Below, piece after piece: positions 37,399 to 50,300 of a stretch of 64,000 bases of DNA. The stretch is from positions 67,577,254 through 67,641,253 of the forward strand of contig NC_089826.1 of the NCBI RefSeq assembly GCF_035046505.1, written 5' to 3'. This DNA is from Tiliqua scincoides. Its lineage: Eukaryota; Chordata; Lepidosauria; Squamata; Scincidae. A model generated the notes under the pieces. That model saw only the letters and a program-made list of their open reading frames with translations. It made no database searches and was not told the origin of the DNA. Within the stretch, counting starts at the first letter, position 1, and each line of letters opens with the position of its first letter. Position numbers and translations under genes: made by a program.

Positions 37399-38785
37399 AT
37401 TTAGATTGTAGACACTTGTAGGAAAAGAGCTAAGTGATTGGTTTGCTGAACTTTGCCAGATTCTAATGCTCGCTGTTGGAGTCAGAGCCATATCCAACCG
37501 AACTGCCTACCAAGCCAATGCTCTAACAGCAGTTACAAGAACTGCACAGAGCTTGCAGATACCCATTCTGCTTTCCAATATACCCGGACAATCTCTCCCT
37601 GCCCCATTTTTTTAAAAGACTGCTCATTAATAGTAACAAGATATTGGAAGATCGTATCATTTACAAACTAATTTGGAAACCTATTTGAAAGGTGCGTACA
37701 TGGATCCCTAAATAAAATTGCACTAATGCTGTAGTCAAATTGGTAAAGCCACTAAATAAGTATATTAATTCTGGTTTACGGCACTGTATAATTTTTAAAC
37801 AGACATCTGTTTATAGTTCAATTAAAACAATTATAGTCATCACATTACAGTTCCTTTCAGAAGACTTAATAGCAATCTACTGACTTAACTATTTTAGTTT
37901 TGCTCATAGTATTGTATTACTCATAATGAACTCTGTTTTGAAGATGACTTGCATCCCTAAATGTAACCCATTTCTGCCTGACCCACAGGTATACGCATTT
38001 GGTCCCTGTTCCGTATATGCAACATAGGGCAGAAACAGCTTAAACAAGGTTAGGATCCAAGGTTCTGTAAGGTTGCACCTAAAGCACTTTTGAGCATACC
38101 CAGCCAGGGCTCCAGTTGTTTACTTCGGCATCAGATGATGCTTCAGAGGGTTTTCTCTCAATTTTCAGGAACAGCTTTGGGAAATATAGAGGTTAGAAAG
38201 ATCTAAAAGTTAAAATATTGAAGCTTTTTAAAAAATTATGCACAATGTGAAGCTTGATAGTTAGCTTATTTTATAGGTGAGTTGTTTGCTTCAGACCATT
38301 CTTTCACAGGGTGTGCCAGTTAAGCAACCAATCAACTTAGACAAATGCATTTGTCTAATAACACACTCCTCTAAAGGCATTGCTTATCAAAGCCAACTTT
38401 TGAGAACCTTTAGTCCATTGTACAGAATTGCAAGAATGCACAACTTGGTTGTATGTATTAGAACAAAACCTAAACACAAACCAAAAATTAGCAATAGATG
38501 GGCTCTTAACTGAATATTCCAAAACTATCTTTTCCTATTTTTTCAAACTGTGGTGCTGTTGCTATTTATTTGTTGTTACTAATAGGTCAGTTTATACAGA
38601 CTGAAGCACTGCTGTACATTGTGTTGACTAATGTACTACTGTGTATAAAGCTTGTTTGAGGGAGTTGAGTTTTTTCATGGCTTCAGTTCAAATGTGCTGT
38701 GTGCCTCTGTATTCTGAAGGAATTTGAACTTCTAACAATCAGTAAGGGAAGTTCTCTTGTATGCATTTGTAAAACTTTCCTTCAA

Positions 38786-38820
38786 AATAAACTGTATTAA
38801 ACTAGTCTGTTTGGAATAAA
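38786..38820 (+). terminator. SGCB: SGCB polyadenylation signals
   Basis: Two AATAAA hexamers, at 38786-38791 and 38815-38820, followed by mixed sequence. They are the best candidates downstream of the SGCB stop; cleavage is expected near 38835. Confidence 0.6.
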
Positions 38821-38840
38821 GTTTAAACGCCTGAATCATA

Positions 38841-40169
38841 GCACTAGAAGTGTAGAATTAGAGGGGCAAGCTTCTCATAACAGCCACCTTCCCCCTTTCT
38901 ACAATAGAAATATTTTGGCCTAATTTAAGAGTAGTAAGAAACATACTGGAAATGTTTGAGCACTAACACAGGCCTGTACAACTTATAACCTATAGTGCTG
39001 AACATAATCACGAATTGTGGTCTGCCATATTCCAGAAGCATGGTCCCATTCCCCTCAGTGAAACCAGGCTTATAGAACTGTGGTGATCAGCTAGTTGGTG
39101 GATTGCTGTATGTTTATTGAATCACGAGCTGGGCAAGGCTGCTCTAACATACTTGGTTTAAATTGCAGTAGCTTAACTACATGAAATTATACTCACGTCA
39201 AAACAGTCCACTGTTCCTTTGCTTCATCAGATCTAGAAGTGTAGCAATTTAACAGGTGACATACTAAATTCTAGGCATAGGCTGTGATGAGCTTTAGAAG
39301 AAACAAGTCTCACTTGACTATATAGGAAAGGGCAAAGGAATTTGTCAATATTATGCCATCACTAGGAGTCCAATGCACACAAGGTTCTTGACTGCATCAG
39401 TAGAATCCATTCTCTTTAAACTGTGGGTCTTGTTCATGAACTTAACTAGCTCTGCAATCTTGAAACAATTTAGAAAACAGACTACCACAGATGGTAGTTA
39501 TGAACCATATTACTCTACAGAAGAAGAAATGGTCAAGGCTTCAAAGTTATTCACTGGTAAATCAATAAAAGATCCTACTAAAATGAAGCACATTTGTACA
39601 AATACAATACAGTTTGTTTTAGGCAACTTAATTTAACCCATAATTAATGCTTCATATTTGCAGAGTGGTTTGAGTCTGCAAAGCTCTTCTCAATGTATTT
39701 CAATAAAACTATATATAACCTCTTAAAGCAGAGGCCTCCAAACTGCACTAGCAGCACATGGGCAAAAGGGACCCTCTGGACAGAGAATGCTCCTTCTATC
39801 CACAGAAATATTGCTCTGATGGTATTGTTTACAAAGTTTGTGCTTCTGTTACACAGAAGTAACATTTTGTCCAAATTAAGTCAAGATTCCTTAGCACTAC
39901 AAGTTGTGTCCTGCTGTGCTTCTGCTATGTTACATTATAAACAGGCTCCACATGCGATGCAACTTTTTAAAATTAAAGAATTGTTCCTTTTTTTCCCACA
40001 AGAACAGCATGCTTTCTCTTAACACAGCAGGGCATATGGCCACCTTGCTACTGGCATGATTTTAATGTTATGTGAAAGATGTGCAAAGACAACACTGATT
40101 TGCAATTGTGCAACTTTGCATGACAAGTTCAGGAATGAAGGATTTAAGAGCCACATAAATCAGTTTCAG
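38841..40169. other. Intergenic gap between convergent SGCB and DCUN1D4
   Basis: About 1.3 kb, AT-rich. It contains a CAGAGGCCTCCAAACTGC hAT-like start near 39730 but no leucine-rich-repeat or other gene. LRRC66, which sits here in human, is not seen. Confidence 0.6.
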
Positions 40170-40189
40170 AGACTGAGACACAAGTACTG

Positions 40190-40195
40190 TTTATT
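40190..40195 (-). terminator. DCUN1D4: DCUN1D4 distal polyadenylation signal
   Basis: AATAAA on the minus strand (TTTATT on plus). A proximal candidate is at 41238-41243. Either could end the transcript; the distal one gives a 3'UTR of about 4.1 kb. Confidence 0.5.
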
Positions 40196-43100
40196 TGTGG
40201 AATTTTTTTTGAAACACAAAACTGCAGTGTACTGAACTCTAATTAGGTGATCTAACACTACTTTAGTCAGGTTGAGCCACAGGACTTTAAGCACACCTCA
40301 AGTTTGCAAAATGAAAATACCCAAAGATGTAAAAAGCAATCACGCAGTCAAACTCTTTGTTTCTGCAACAGCAGTGTGTTACAGTAGAAATTGTGACAAC
40401 ACAGCCCACGTTTTTTCATCTCAAATTACAGTTTAAATCTCTGAACTATGCATTTGTAAAATCTTATGAAGACAAAGTCCAATGCTTTTAAGAGGTATTT
40501 TGCAGTTATAGTTGGTCTGTGTAAATCCTTACAAATTTAGCTTTGGGGTACTATTAGATTCATAATTGGGAAAGAAAAATAAGGTAACTTACTTTCCAAT
40601 ACCCCCCCAAGAAGGAAATATGCAACCCCTCACTAATGTTTAAAAAGTCACAGGAAATTTAACTGCCAGCATAGAGAGAAAATTGGTTATGCAAAATGAT
40701 GCATTTTACAAGGTCTCCACTTAAAGAGCCTGACATGTACTAATTATGTAGAAAGGCAAAATACATTAGACACATTTAACTAAATTTTTGGGGGCTCATA
40801 CCATTGCAGATTCTTCTAACAGAATGCTTTTCCTTATTGTTTTGTTGTTCCATATTTACAAAAACAGGGACTGATTTACACTACTCAACACTACTTTGAG
40901 TTACGATGACCAAGTTTAAATTTCAGTCTATATGGCAAGAAGGAAAATTGTACTGGTGGGTGTTATTTTGCATTACTTGATAATTCGATGTTTAATTCTG
41001 AAAATTGGTCAAGAGTGCTAACAAAGTGCATCAATCTTTGGTATTGTAAGGATTCTATCAATAGTTTCTGGATTCTGATTTCCCCACTGACCAGTTTCCC
41101 ACTCACTTATCAGTTAATACACTAGGTCATTAAAAAGATTAGTAACATTAATCATGTTTATTTTACATCAGAATAATGCATACACAAACATCTTGCCAGA
41201 ATGGTTTCTGTAGAAAAGGGACATTTGCATCAAACAATTTATTGAACAACCACCCTTAAATGAAAAAGCATACCAGACATACACTATTCAGAGAATTCCA
41301 ATGATTTTCTCATGAAATGAACAGCTGCAACTGAAATTTGCTGTTTACTCAGAAAATATTGCACTAGTGAAAGGGAAAAAGGCTTTAGGTTTCAACCAAA
41401 CATTTCCCCCCAACAGAAAAAAGTGTCAACAGTGTCAATGATTTAGGTTGTGTGCCATTCTGAACAAATCTAAAAAGGCAAACATGGAAATCTGTTAAAT
41501 GGTACAATCAATACTTTTAGACATCAGGGCCAAAAACTAGCTGGGTCTTGTTTCTGTTTCTTAACTACATGTATAACAAAAGAAAAGAGACCATCAGAAC
41601 ACATTTACACAACTGTCTAGAGTGTTCACAACCAGATCCAAGGGCCAATTCTCACTTTTTGCAAATATGATAGCATAGTACCAGATGAATCTCTTGCTGC
41701 AGTGTGACATAATCTCACGTTAAAAATCCTGCACGTCCCCACAGTCTCACAGAACCGTCTACAGCAGCATTCCATGACTTAAGGATTGCTATTGAAAGGG
41801 AAGCAAGATAGTAACCTCCTGCCTTTGCACACATGAAAGTGTTTCGTACATGTCTCCTTGGGTCCCAGCCAACCACATTCTGTGCAACTTTGATTACTTC
41901 TAAACAATCTGATAGCTGCTGAAGTAAGGACCCCATCACTTTCCAATTTTTGCTTCCTTCTTAAGTAGGCCAGCAGAACTTTATACACGTGCTCTTGCAC
42001 AATTTGATGAACTGCTCATGTCTTGTATTTCACTAGCCACATCCAAGTAAAAAATATAATGGAAGAGTCTGCCTCAAATCACAATTTTGACTCTTTGTAC
42101 AATAGTTTTCATTTCCAAACTTGTTTACATGAACTTTTGGCTGGTATCCCCATTTTTGAAAGCTTGTTTTATACATCAGTAAAATGATTTGCAATAAATC
42201 CTGCAATTTTTAATTTTGGATCTCAACAAGTTATTTCCACCATGTCAATACGAGTTATAATACATACAAGTAGGTCTTAAAATCAGTAGTTTAAACAAGC
42301 AGCTTACTATAAACATTAGATTCTGCAGACTGCCTCATACTTGTAGATTATGTAGTGTACTGCATACAAACAAGGAACCACAGGATTTCTGTATCTGCTT
42401 TTATATAAATGAACTAAACAGATGAAATATGGGTCTTTTAACAAGAGCACAATTTGAACATATTTAATCCCAAGCTTAAAGACATTCTAGACACACCACT
42501 TTTTCAGGGAGCTTGATCTTGAATAAAATAATTTTCCAAATTCTGAATACTATTAAAGCTTCCATGGCTGGGATCCCTGGTGCCTTTGGGAAGATACCAC
42601 CAAGGGTACTCTTCAGCCTCCTGCATTCCCCCCAAAAAACTGCTGAAGGGCAGGATAGGGCACATATATTCTAATGTGGAGGAACAGCACACACACCTCA
42701 CTCCAATAAAGAAACACATTGTGAAGGAGCCTCTTTGAATCCTAATCCATTCCTTCTAGGGCACCTTTGATTGTTTAGCAGTACTCAGTCCTAAAGGGAC
42801 AGATTCCTATAGTCGTTTTACCAGTAAGTCCAGTAATTTATAAAATTAGGGAAATTTGTATTGTATGATCCTCAAAATGATGAGATTTTAGAATATTTAT
42901 GTATTTAGATTTCTGGGGGAATGCTCCCATACTCTCACATACACAAACAAAAATAAACCCCAACACCCTGCTGGCATTTTATTGCTAATTCTACAGTTAT
43001 CACACTGTTGGTTTAATATACACCACTGGGGTTTTAAAGATATTTCCACTGTTCCTTCAGTGCAAGAACAAAAATTTAATAGCACTATCCCCTTAGCAAA

Positions 43101-43577
43101 TGTGCCAAAATCAGTATCAGACTTGATAAGAAAGCTGAGCCAAAGATAACATGACATGTCTTAATCCATCCATTCAGCTTCCTCAAGCAAGCAATGGCTT
43201 GAACTTTCCTGTGCAAACAGAGAAGCAAAGTGGTCCCAAATGAACAGCAATGCTGGTGATTAGTGTGCCCATTGCCTGCAACAGGCATTCTAGCAGAGAA
43301 ATTCCTGGTATGAAAGAAATCAGTATTGTTCTTTAGATTCCCATGTTGTAAGGTTTTGGGTTTAACAAAAAAGTCAATCCCAACACTCACTTGCAAACTT
43401 ATTTTGTTTAATTTTACAAGATGCTTCATTTTGCTTGTATCACCAAGACTGTAAAAACATGGGAACGACAAAATATTGTTGAAATAAAGGAATACTCCAA
43501 TTTATAAGTCTAAAACCCTCTTTAATAAGAATTTGTTTACCTGTACCTGTTTGCAAATTACAGCAGGTTGAATATCA

Positions 43578-43632
43578 AGAAGTCAGCACTGTCACCATGC
43601 GGAAGTCAGCACTGTCACCATGCGGAAATCAG
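43578..43632. repeat. Short tandem repeat, about 24-bp unit
   Basis: GAAGTCAGCACTGTCACCAT plus GCG occurs twice back to back and is followed by a partial third unit, GGAAATCAGCA. It lies in the DCUN1D4 3'UTR. Confidence 0.85.
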
Positions 43633-44257
43633 CATGTACAACTCTATTCAAGCTATTACTATTTCCATAGGTTTTCAATTTAAAAGAGAGAGATGGCCAA
43701 TACTTGCTTACTAAACAAAATGGGCATCTGCAGGTGATGAAATCATACTGCAGGATCTCAAAAATTGGCAAATAATGTTGCTAACTGACAATAGTGCCGC
43801 ATGGGTAACCGTCCAACAGTCAATATTTTTTTCCTGAAATGCTACGTCTGAGACCAAGTGAAAATTAAAAATTAAGTTACATGGTTATTGAATGCAACTA
43901 GAAATATGCCACAAAATTATTTTTACAATACATTTCTGCTGAAATAATTCCTAGGTGAAGCTTTTTTATACACATATACAAATTTAGACAGCAATATACA
44001 CATAAATCACAGTGAGGATGCTGGTAAGTTCACCATCTGTAGTGTAGATACAAAATGCAAAGCAGCCTTCAAAGAGAACAATGCTACACAGCAAGCAGAG
44101 CTGGCCTGTTAAACAGCAAAACACCAAAAGGTCCCTGAAAATGGGATACAGTGCAGGAAAAGCAGCATGCGCCTTTATACAAATAGCAGTTTATGGCTAA
44201 TGGTTGACATAACTGTTGTAACAAAGACTCTTGAGCGGCTGTGCATAGTTAAAATTC

Positions 44258-44313
44258 CTATGTCATTTGTTTCTCTTTATACCACTCCACAAATTCATCC
44301 AGCAAGACTGGCC
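44258..44313 (-). CDS. DCUN1D4: DCUN1D4 last coding exon and stop
   Basis: Completes Trp and encodes [17 protein letters not shown] then TAG. The human C-terminus is VEWYKDKQMS. Acceptor TTTCAG. Confidence 0.96.
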
Positions 44314-47300
44314 CTGAAAGAAAGAAAGTCACAAATAAAAAACCTCTTCTAAAAATGCACATCTTTTAAAGGAAGATGTGGGGCGAAAAAGTATCTGAGG
44401 GCACAAAGAGAAAGCAAAGAGTGATTTTTGTTTTTCATGCCATACGTACATGCTCCATCTTCATCATAATTGCTGAGGTCAAGATTAATGGTTCTGCTGA
44501 ACTCCAAAACATTGCACCATTGGTCCTTGTTGATAACCTTGTACTTAGATTGCTGCTTAAAATGAGAGTGATAGTTACTGAAAATGGAATTCAGCAATTT
44601 TATTGTATTCCTAGAGTCTGAAGACACTTCAAGAGGTCTTATGAAAAATGGTTTACACTCAAGGCCATTATAGAAACCAGTTTTAGACATAACAAATGGG
44701 CTTAATGAACTGAAATGCCTTATGAAGCGTTAGGAATGGTCTCCTGAAAGATCAAATATTAGACATGGTGACAAAGCCAAGATGACATGTTGTAGAAGGA
44801 TACGCTACTATGGGAATCTGAAAGCAAATTCTGCATGTTCAAAGACCACACACAACAAATTCTGGTATTGAAAAATACCAGAGTTTGTTGTGTACATTTT
44901 TGAACATACAGAATTTGCATTATTGCACAAGTAAAAGAGTGTAACAGAATTAGTTGACCTGATTCTTTTAAAAAAAACAAGGCCGTGCTAGTGAAATGCA
45001 CATCTCTGGATAGGGTACAAAAAGTGAATAGTTTACACTCAAGGCCATTATAGCTTTTCAATGGGAATACATATACTTAGAAACAAGCCATTTTTACTGC
45101 TGATCATAATCAAGACAGAAAAAGAAATGTGTAAAAATCCTAGGATATGACCTCACAAAAGATCCTAAACTCATCCTTATACACACTGTAGAAGATGACC
45201 TCCATAACAGGTACCCACAAGATTCTCTTGCTAAATGTTTGACTAGCAGCAAAAATTGTGCAGGCTATTCGCTGGGAGCATACTATAACTGCTGCATATT
45301 GACCATAACCAATTAAAATACGGGGAAGAGCCATCATGTCAAAATTGACTTCAGAAGTTTGGAGACGCTCAGAACAGAAAGAAACCATTGGCTTCTATGA
45401 CATTTGTCCTCCATCTCCCACTTTTAAAATTTCCTAGAACCTGCATCCCCCTAGGGAGGAGATCAATTAAAGCCAATTTGTACACCATCTCATTGGTTGC
45501 ACACCATCTCATTGCTGTATCATCTTGAGATGACTATATACTTAAATCTAAGTGATAAGCATGTCTGAATTCACTTCTGTTCATTTATTTGTGTGTGGGT
45601 TTTTTCTTCTTCTCTGCTTTGCTTTTTGGTTTGTTTTATTTATTATTGAACTGAAAATTAAAATTTTCTAACACACACAAAAATTCATAATCTCCAGAAC
45701 ATCCTATAGCCATTTAAATTATATTTACAAAACGTACTAAGTATTCAAAGTACCTTAAGCAACCAGCAAGGTCATGGCTAATAAAAACTTCTAGCCAATT
45801 TTAACTGTTGGTATTTTCAGTCTAAAATATAAAAAGGTTTTACCACTTATACCTCTAGGAACTGGTGAAATACTGGGAACAGAGGCCATGTTTTTCCTAA
45901 GAGGAGTCCTAACATACACTTGGCAGTATTTATATCTAGGCTTCGCTGGTCCTTTTCCTATTAAAAAGAAAAAATAAAACAAAATTTAATTGCAGTATAT
46001 TTCATTTCAGTGAAAAACAAGTCAGTTCATTCTTCACAAGACATAACTGATGTAAATTATAACTGATTCTCTTTAGTTTTCTCTTGCATTTTTCATATTT
46101 GTTTATACACAATGAAGCCAGATCTCCTAACTGAAGCTATTTAGCATTAAATAACTAAATAGGAAACTGGAGGAAGCTAGCCAGGGGTATAAATTTGAAG
46201 CCAGCTCTACAAGCATGAGGAAGCCACATGACAAAGCAACAAGGCAAATGTGGAGCAATCTGTGTGAGGCTAGTTAAGCATCCGTGTGAGGAGATGGTTA
46301 AGAACTAGTACTTATTTAACACATGAAATTTTAAATGAGGATATAGCAAGGAAGGGCATTTGTTATCAGCAACTGAATCCTAGGAAGTTAACTAGCTTTT
46401 CAACATTACTATAATAGAAGGTTTGACTGGCTGCAATCAAACTGAATTGGAAACATCAAATTTGAAGGGGAAAGCTAATATATAGATATTAAATTAAGAA
46501 GTGCCACAGTGTAGATTTTGCTAGACACATGTCAGTTTATAAAGCATCCTAATAGCAAAACACCAAAGTAAATACAGAAACAAACAGTTTTTTAAGCATA
46601 TATGCGAATTCAGCATAAGGGTAAGGAGACCAGGGCACTGGCATTCCTTCTCCCCCTTCAAAACAAAGTTCTCTAAAATAAAATATAGAGTAGGATTCAG
46701 TTTTCAAGTAAACAAGCCATAACAAATCACAGAAAACCACAGTTATGAAAGTAGAAAGTCAGTGGGAAGAGTCTTTCCAGAGTACTGCACAGAGTGCCAT
46801 GTATACGACTATCTGCCTAATGGGCATAAATCATGGGTGTGTTCTCAGAGTAATGTTCCCCAAGAACCAAGAGCTCAAGTTCATTCCCTTGAAGCCAAAG
46901 TAGCTGACCTGGAGAAGCTGAGAAAGACAGGTATATGGATGTGGCTATCATGCGAGAGAGGTGGCCCTTCACTGCTATCATGGAGAGAGAGAGAGAGAGG
47001 GAGGGAGGGAGTCTCAAGAAAGGAGGCAGCTATTCTGATGAAGAGTAAAATGAGCCTTTGAAAGGAGCCATTCTTTGGATGATGACTCACATCTTCTCAT
47101 GCGGAGAACAGTGCTTGGGGAAAGGAGCTCCTAGTAGTAGATAATTTGATCATTCATGAAACAGAGAGTTAGTGATGGAGATGCAAACTGCAGGGTAACT
47201 TGCATGCCTGGTGCAAAGGTTGCAGATGTCATGCATCATCTGGATCAGCTGGTAGGCAATGCTGAGAAGGGGGTAGCAGTCCTGGTGCATGTTTGCACCA

Positions 47301-50300
47301 GTTACAATGGGAGTGCAGCTGGGTGGTTCAAAAGTTGAATTTAAATTGGTAGGTAGGATGCTGGAGGCCAGCCCCAACCGGGTAACAACTCTGGAAATGC
47401 TACATGTTCCATGCACAGGCCCACCAAGAGCTGCAGAAGTGTCTCAATATGCAGGTGAAAATATGGTATCAAGGGGGGGGGGTCTGGAATTGTTTGACAC
47501 TGGGAAACATTTAAGGACAGGTCAAGTTTGACCAGGGTCCCCTACAGCTGCCATCTACTCTTTAAAAAACAAACAGAATCTTACAGTCTAAATCTTATAA
47601 TTTAAGTATGATAAATGTGACTATGCATTAAGACCTAAAGAACATTCTTATGATAGTACCCCTCTGTGTTGTAATTGCTTTGGCCTAGTGGACACCCAAG
47701 AGTCATACCTTTGCCCATAGGAATTACAGTGGATCCTCTGTATCCACAAGAGATCCATTACAGGATCCCCCATGGATACTGAATTTCACTAATAATGAAA
47801 TCATCAGGGATGGCGGCATAGCACCACAATTACTTACCTTGATATGGTCTCCTCAGAAGCCTCCTGGATGCAACTGGAAGTAACTTCTGGTTCACACTAG
47901 CAACTTCTGAGTCACAGCCAGGAGGTCTACTGAGGTGTGAGGAGGCTGCACATGGCCTACCTGTGCTTCAGAACATCTTGAATTAACTTAGCTGTCATAG
48001 AATAAAACAACAGGCCCTACAGCGGACGTGGTGTTCCTCAAGGGACAGTTGCTTTTTAACTTGTTTACAAAGCATCAAAGTTATTTGCAGATGACAGCAA
48101 AATATTCTTGGTGGCAAAAACAAAGCAGTTTGTGAAGTGCTCCAAAGTGACTTTTTGAACTGGGTGAATGGACAATCAAATGGCAAATGTAAAGGGATGT
48201 ACATTCAAGTGACTCGACACATTAGATTATATATGGGAGTAAATTTCAAAAGACACAAATGGATAATTCTGTATAATGAAGAAAGCATAACTGACATAGA
48301 ATTATTAACTCCAGAAATTCCTCTCCATAGATGCAACTGTATGGAATGTCATGAAAATGAAGTGATCAGAACTTTGGGCTACTCACACGAGCGAAGTCAA
48401 ATGCATATCTGTATATAAGTTTAAAATTTGTAGGCTCATTTAATAAAGATCTCAAGTAATCCAAAGAATTTCGTAGCTTCTCTGTTGTATCACATCTGTA
48501 AAATTAGGGGAAAAGACTATTATGGACTTGGAGCTTTAGTTGATCTGACTGCTAATTACACTATATCTCATTACTAACCCCTTAAAAAAGCAACAGTTAC
48601 AAATTTACTTAAAAAACTCAAGGATATACTGAATATACTGAACATACTGACCCCTCTGTTAAAATCCCCCTCCTCTCCCCCCTCCCCCGTTCTGGTGAGC
48701 TACTGTGAGAAACAAGATGCTGGAGTAGTTGAGTTTTTGGCCTGAGCCAGCAGCACTCTTATGTTCATTTACTTTGTACTCTCAGCCTCAAACATAGAAT
48801 GATTTCCCTACTAGACTAACAGGTTTTCCTCACACATACTTCGTGAGGTTTCATTTCCTTTGATGCCACATGTTTAAATTTAGACCCACCAATCTATAGC
48901 ATACTGAAAGTTGCTGAATCAGAAACTACAGAAAGTTTCTATGAATAATGATGTTAAAATTCCTAAGACAGAATGCAATAGATATTGAATCTGCTGAATC
49001 TACTTTTCATTTGATGATCAGGATAATACTTACTGCAGGGATGTCATTCCTTTTAACCATTCTTGCAAAGTAAAGTAACCCATGTTCTGAGCATCCAATT
49101 TCCAAGCTAATACAAGCATAACTACCTGATTTTTAAAAATACAAAAGACAAAAGCATTAGAATATGAGTGCCAGAAAGAATATTTTTAATGCTTCTGAAT
49201 TATCATAAAGGCTTTATCACCAATCCCAATTATTTCTGCTAGCCCAGTGTTTTTCATCCTGTGAACCCCACTGGGGTTGCAAAGCTTCATTTGGAAGGTT
49301 GCAGCAACTATTCAAAGCCTGTCCAAGAAAGGGTGTGGATACAAACCATTAACTTTACTGCCTTATCACAACTGAGTTATTGATATAAACCTACATCTGT
49401 CTTCTTGCTGTCTTCCCCTGCAGCTCCTAAGGCCAGCTCTGCTTAGGCTGCTACCTCACAGGCTTGTTGTGAAGACACAAGAGATCAGAGAAACAGGGTG
49501 GGCAGGGACAGGCAGCAATGGAGGTAGGCAGATGGATCCCAGGAGAGGCGGATGGGATCAACAGTTGGTCCCCAGTCTCATACTTTATTTTTGAGGGTCA
49601 TGACATGAAAAAGGTTGAAGACAACTGTGCTGGGCCACAAGTTTATATTCCTTTAATTGGCACCAAGTTGAATACTCTTGCAGCACACTCCTAGGCATGT
49701 GTACTCACAAGTAAGCCCCTGTGTTTAATGGGGCTTACTCTCAGGAAAGCGTGTACAGAAGTGGTTCTCACACATTTAGCACCAGGACATAACGAGTATC
49801 TGTTGGAACCCACCGGAAGTGATGTCATGACCAGAAGTGAAATATTCAAGCAGGAAAATTTTTTATTATCCTAGGCTACAATCCTACCCACACTTACCCA
49901 GGAGTAAGTTTCCTTTACTATCATTGTTAAAAGAATATACATAGTAGTTTGTTAAAAGTACAGGTCTATAACATTTCCCCAAATGAGTCACATATCATGG
50001 TAGCATCAAGTCTAATATACGTATTAAAAATAAAATATTGAAATGAATAGGGACACACCTGAAATTGTCTCGCGACCCACCTAGTAGGTCCCAACCCACA
50101 GTATGAGAAACACTGGTGTACAGGAATGCTGCCTTAGAGGCTCAGAAAGATTTGTCCTCTGTCTTCCTAGCCAATTCCCCCAACAAAAATGAAAAATCAT
50201 ATACATAAGCACCTAGATCGTGTACACTACTCACAACTTTTGGAATAGACAAGGATATAGACAAGTGAGTGAATAAATACACATCAACAAGACCACATAT

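Larger units (their letters stand above)
35673..38840 (+). other. SGCB: SGCB 3' untranslated region (inferred)
   Basis: From the TAA at 35672 to the AATAAA pair near 38800 no splice-site-bounded exon is seen. It contains a hAT MITE (37195-37398), a CAGGGGTGTCAAACTC hAT-like start at 36706 without a right end, and a G-run near 36995. Length is similar in scale to the long mammalian SGCB 3'UTR. Confidence 0.65.
40170..44257 (-). other. DCUN1D4: DCUN1D4 3' untranslated region (inferred)
   Basis: From the TAG at 44258 down to the distal AATAAA, AT-rich and almost free of the MITEs that crowd the introns, which suggests constraint. It includes a short tandem repeat at 43578-43632. Confidence 0.6.

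Noticed and set aside
44349-45061. Two minus-strand frames sharing YNGLECK.
   Set aside because: The shared peptide is simply the translation of the 23-bp direct repeats; only the DCUN1D4 exon part is coding.
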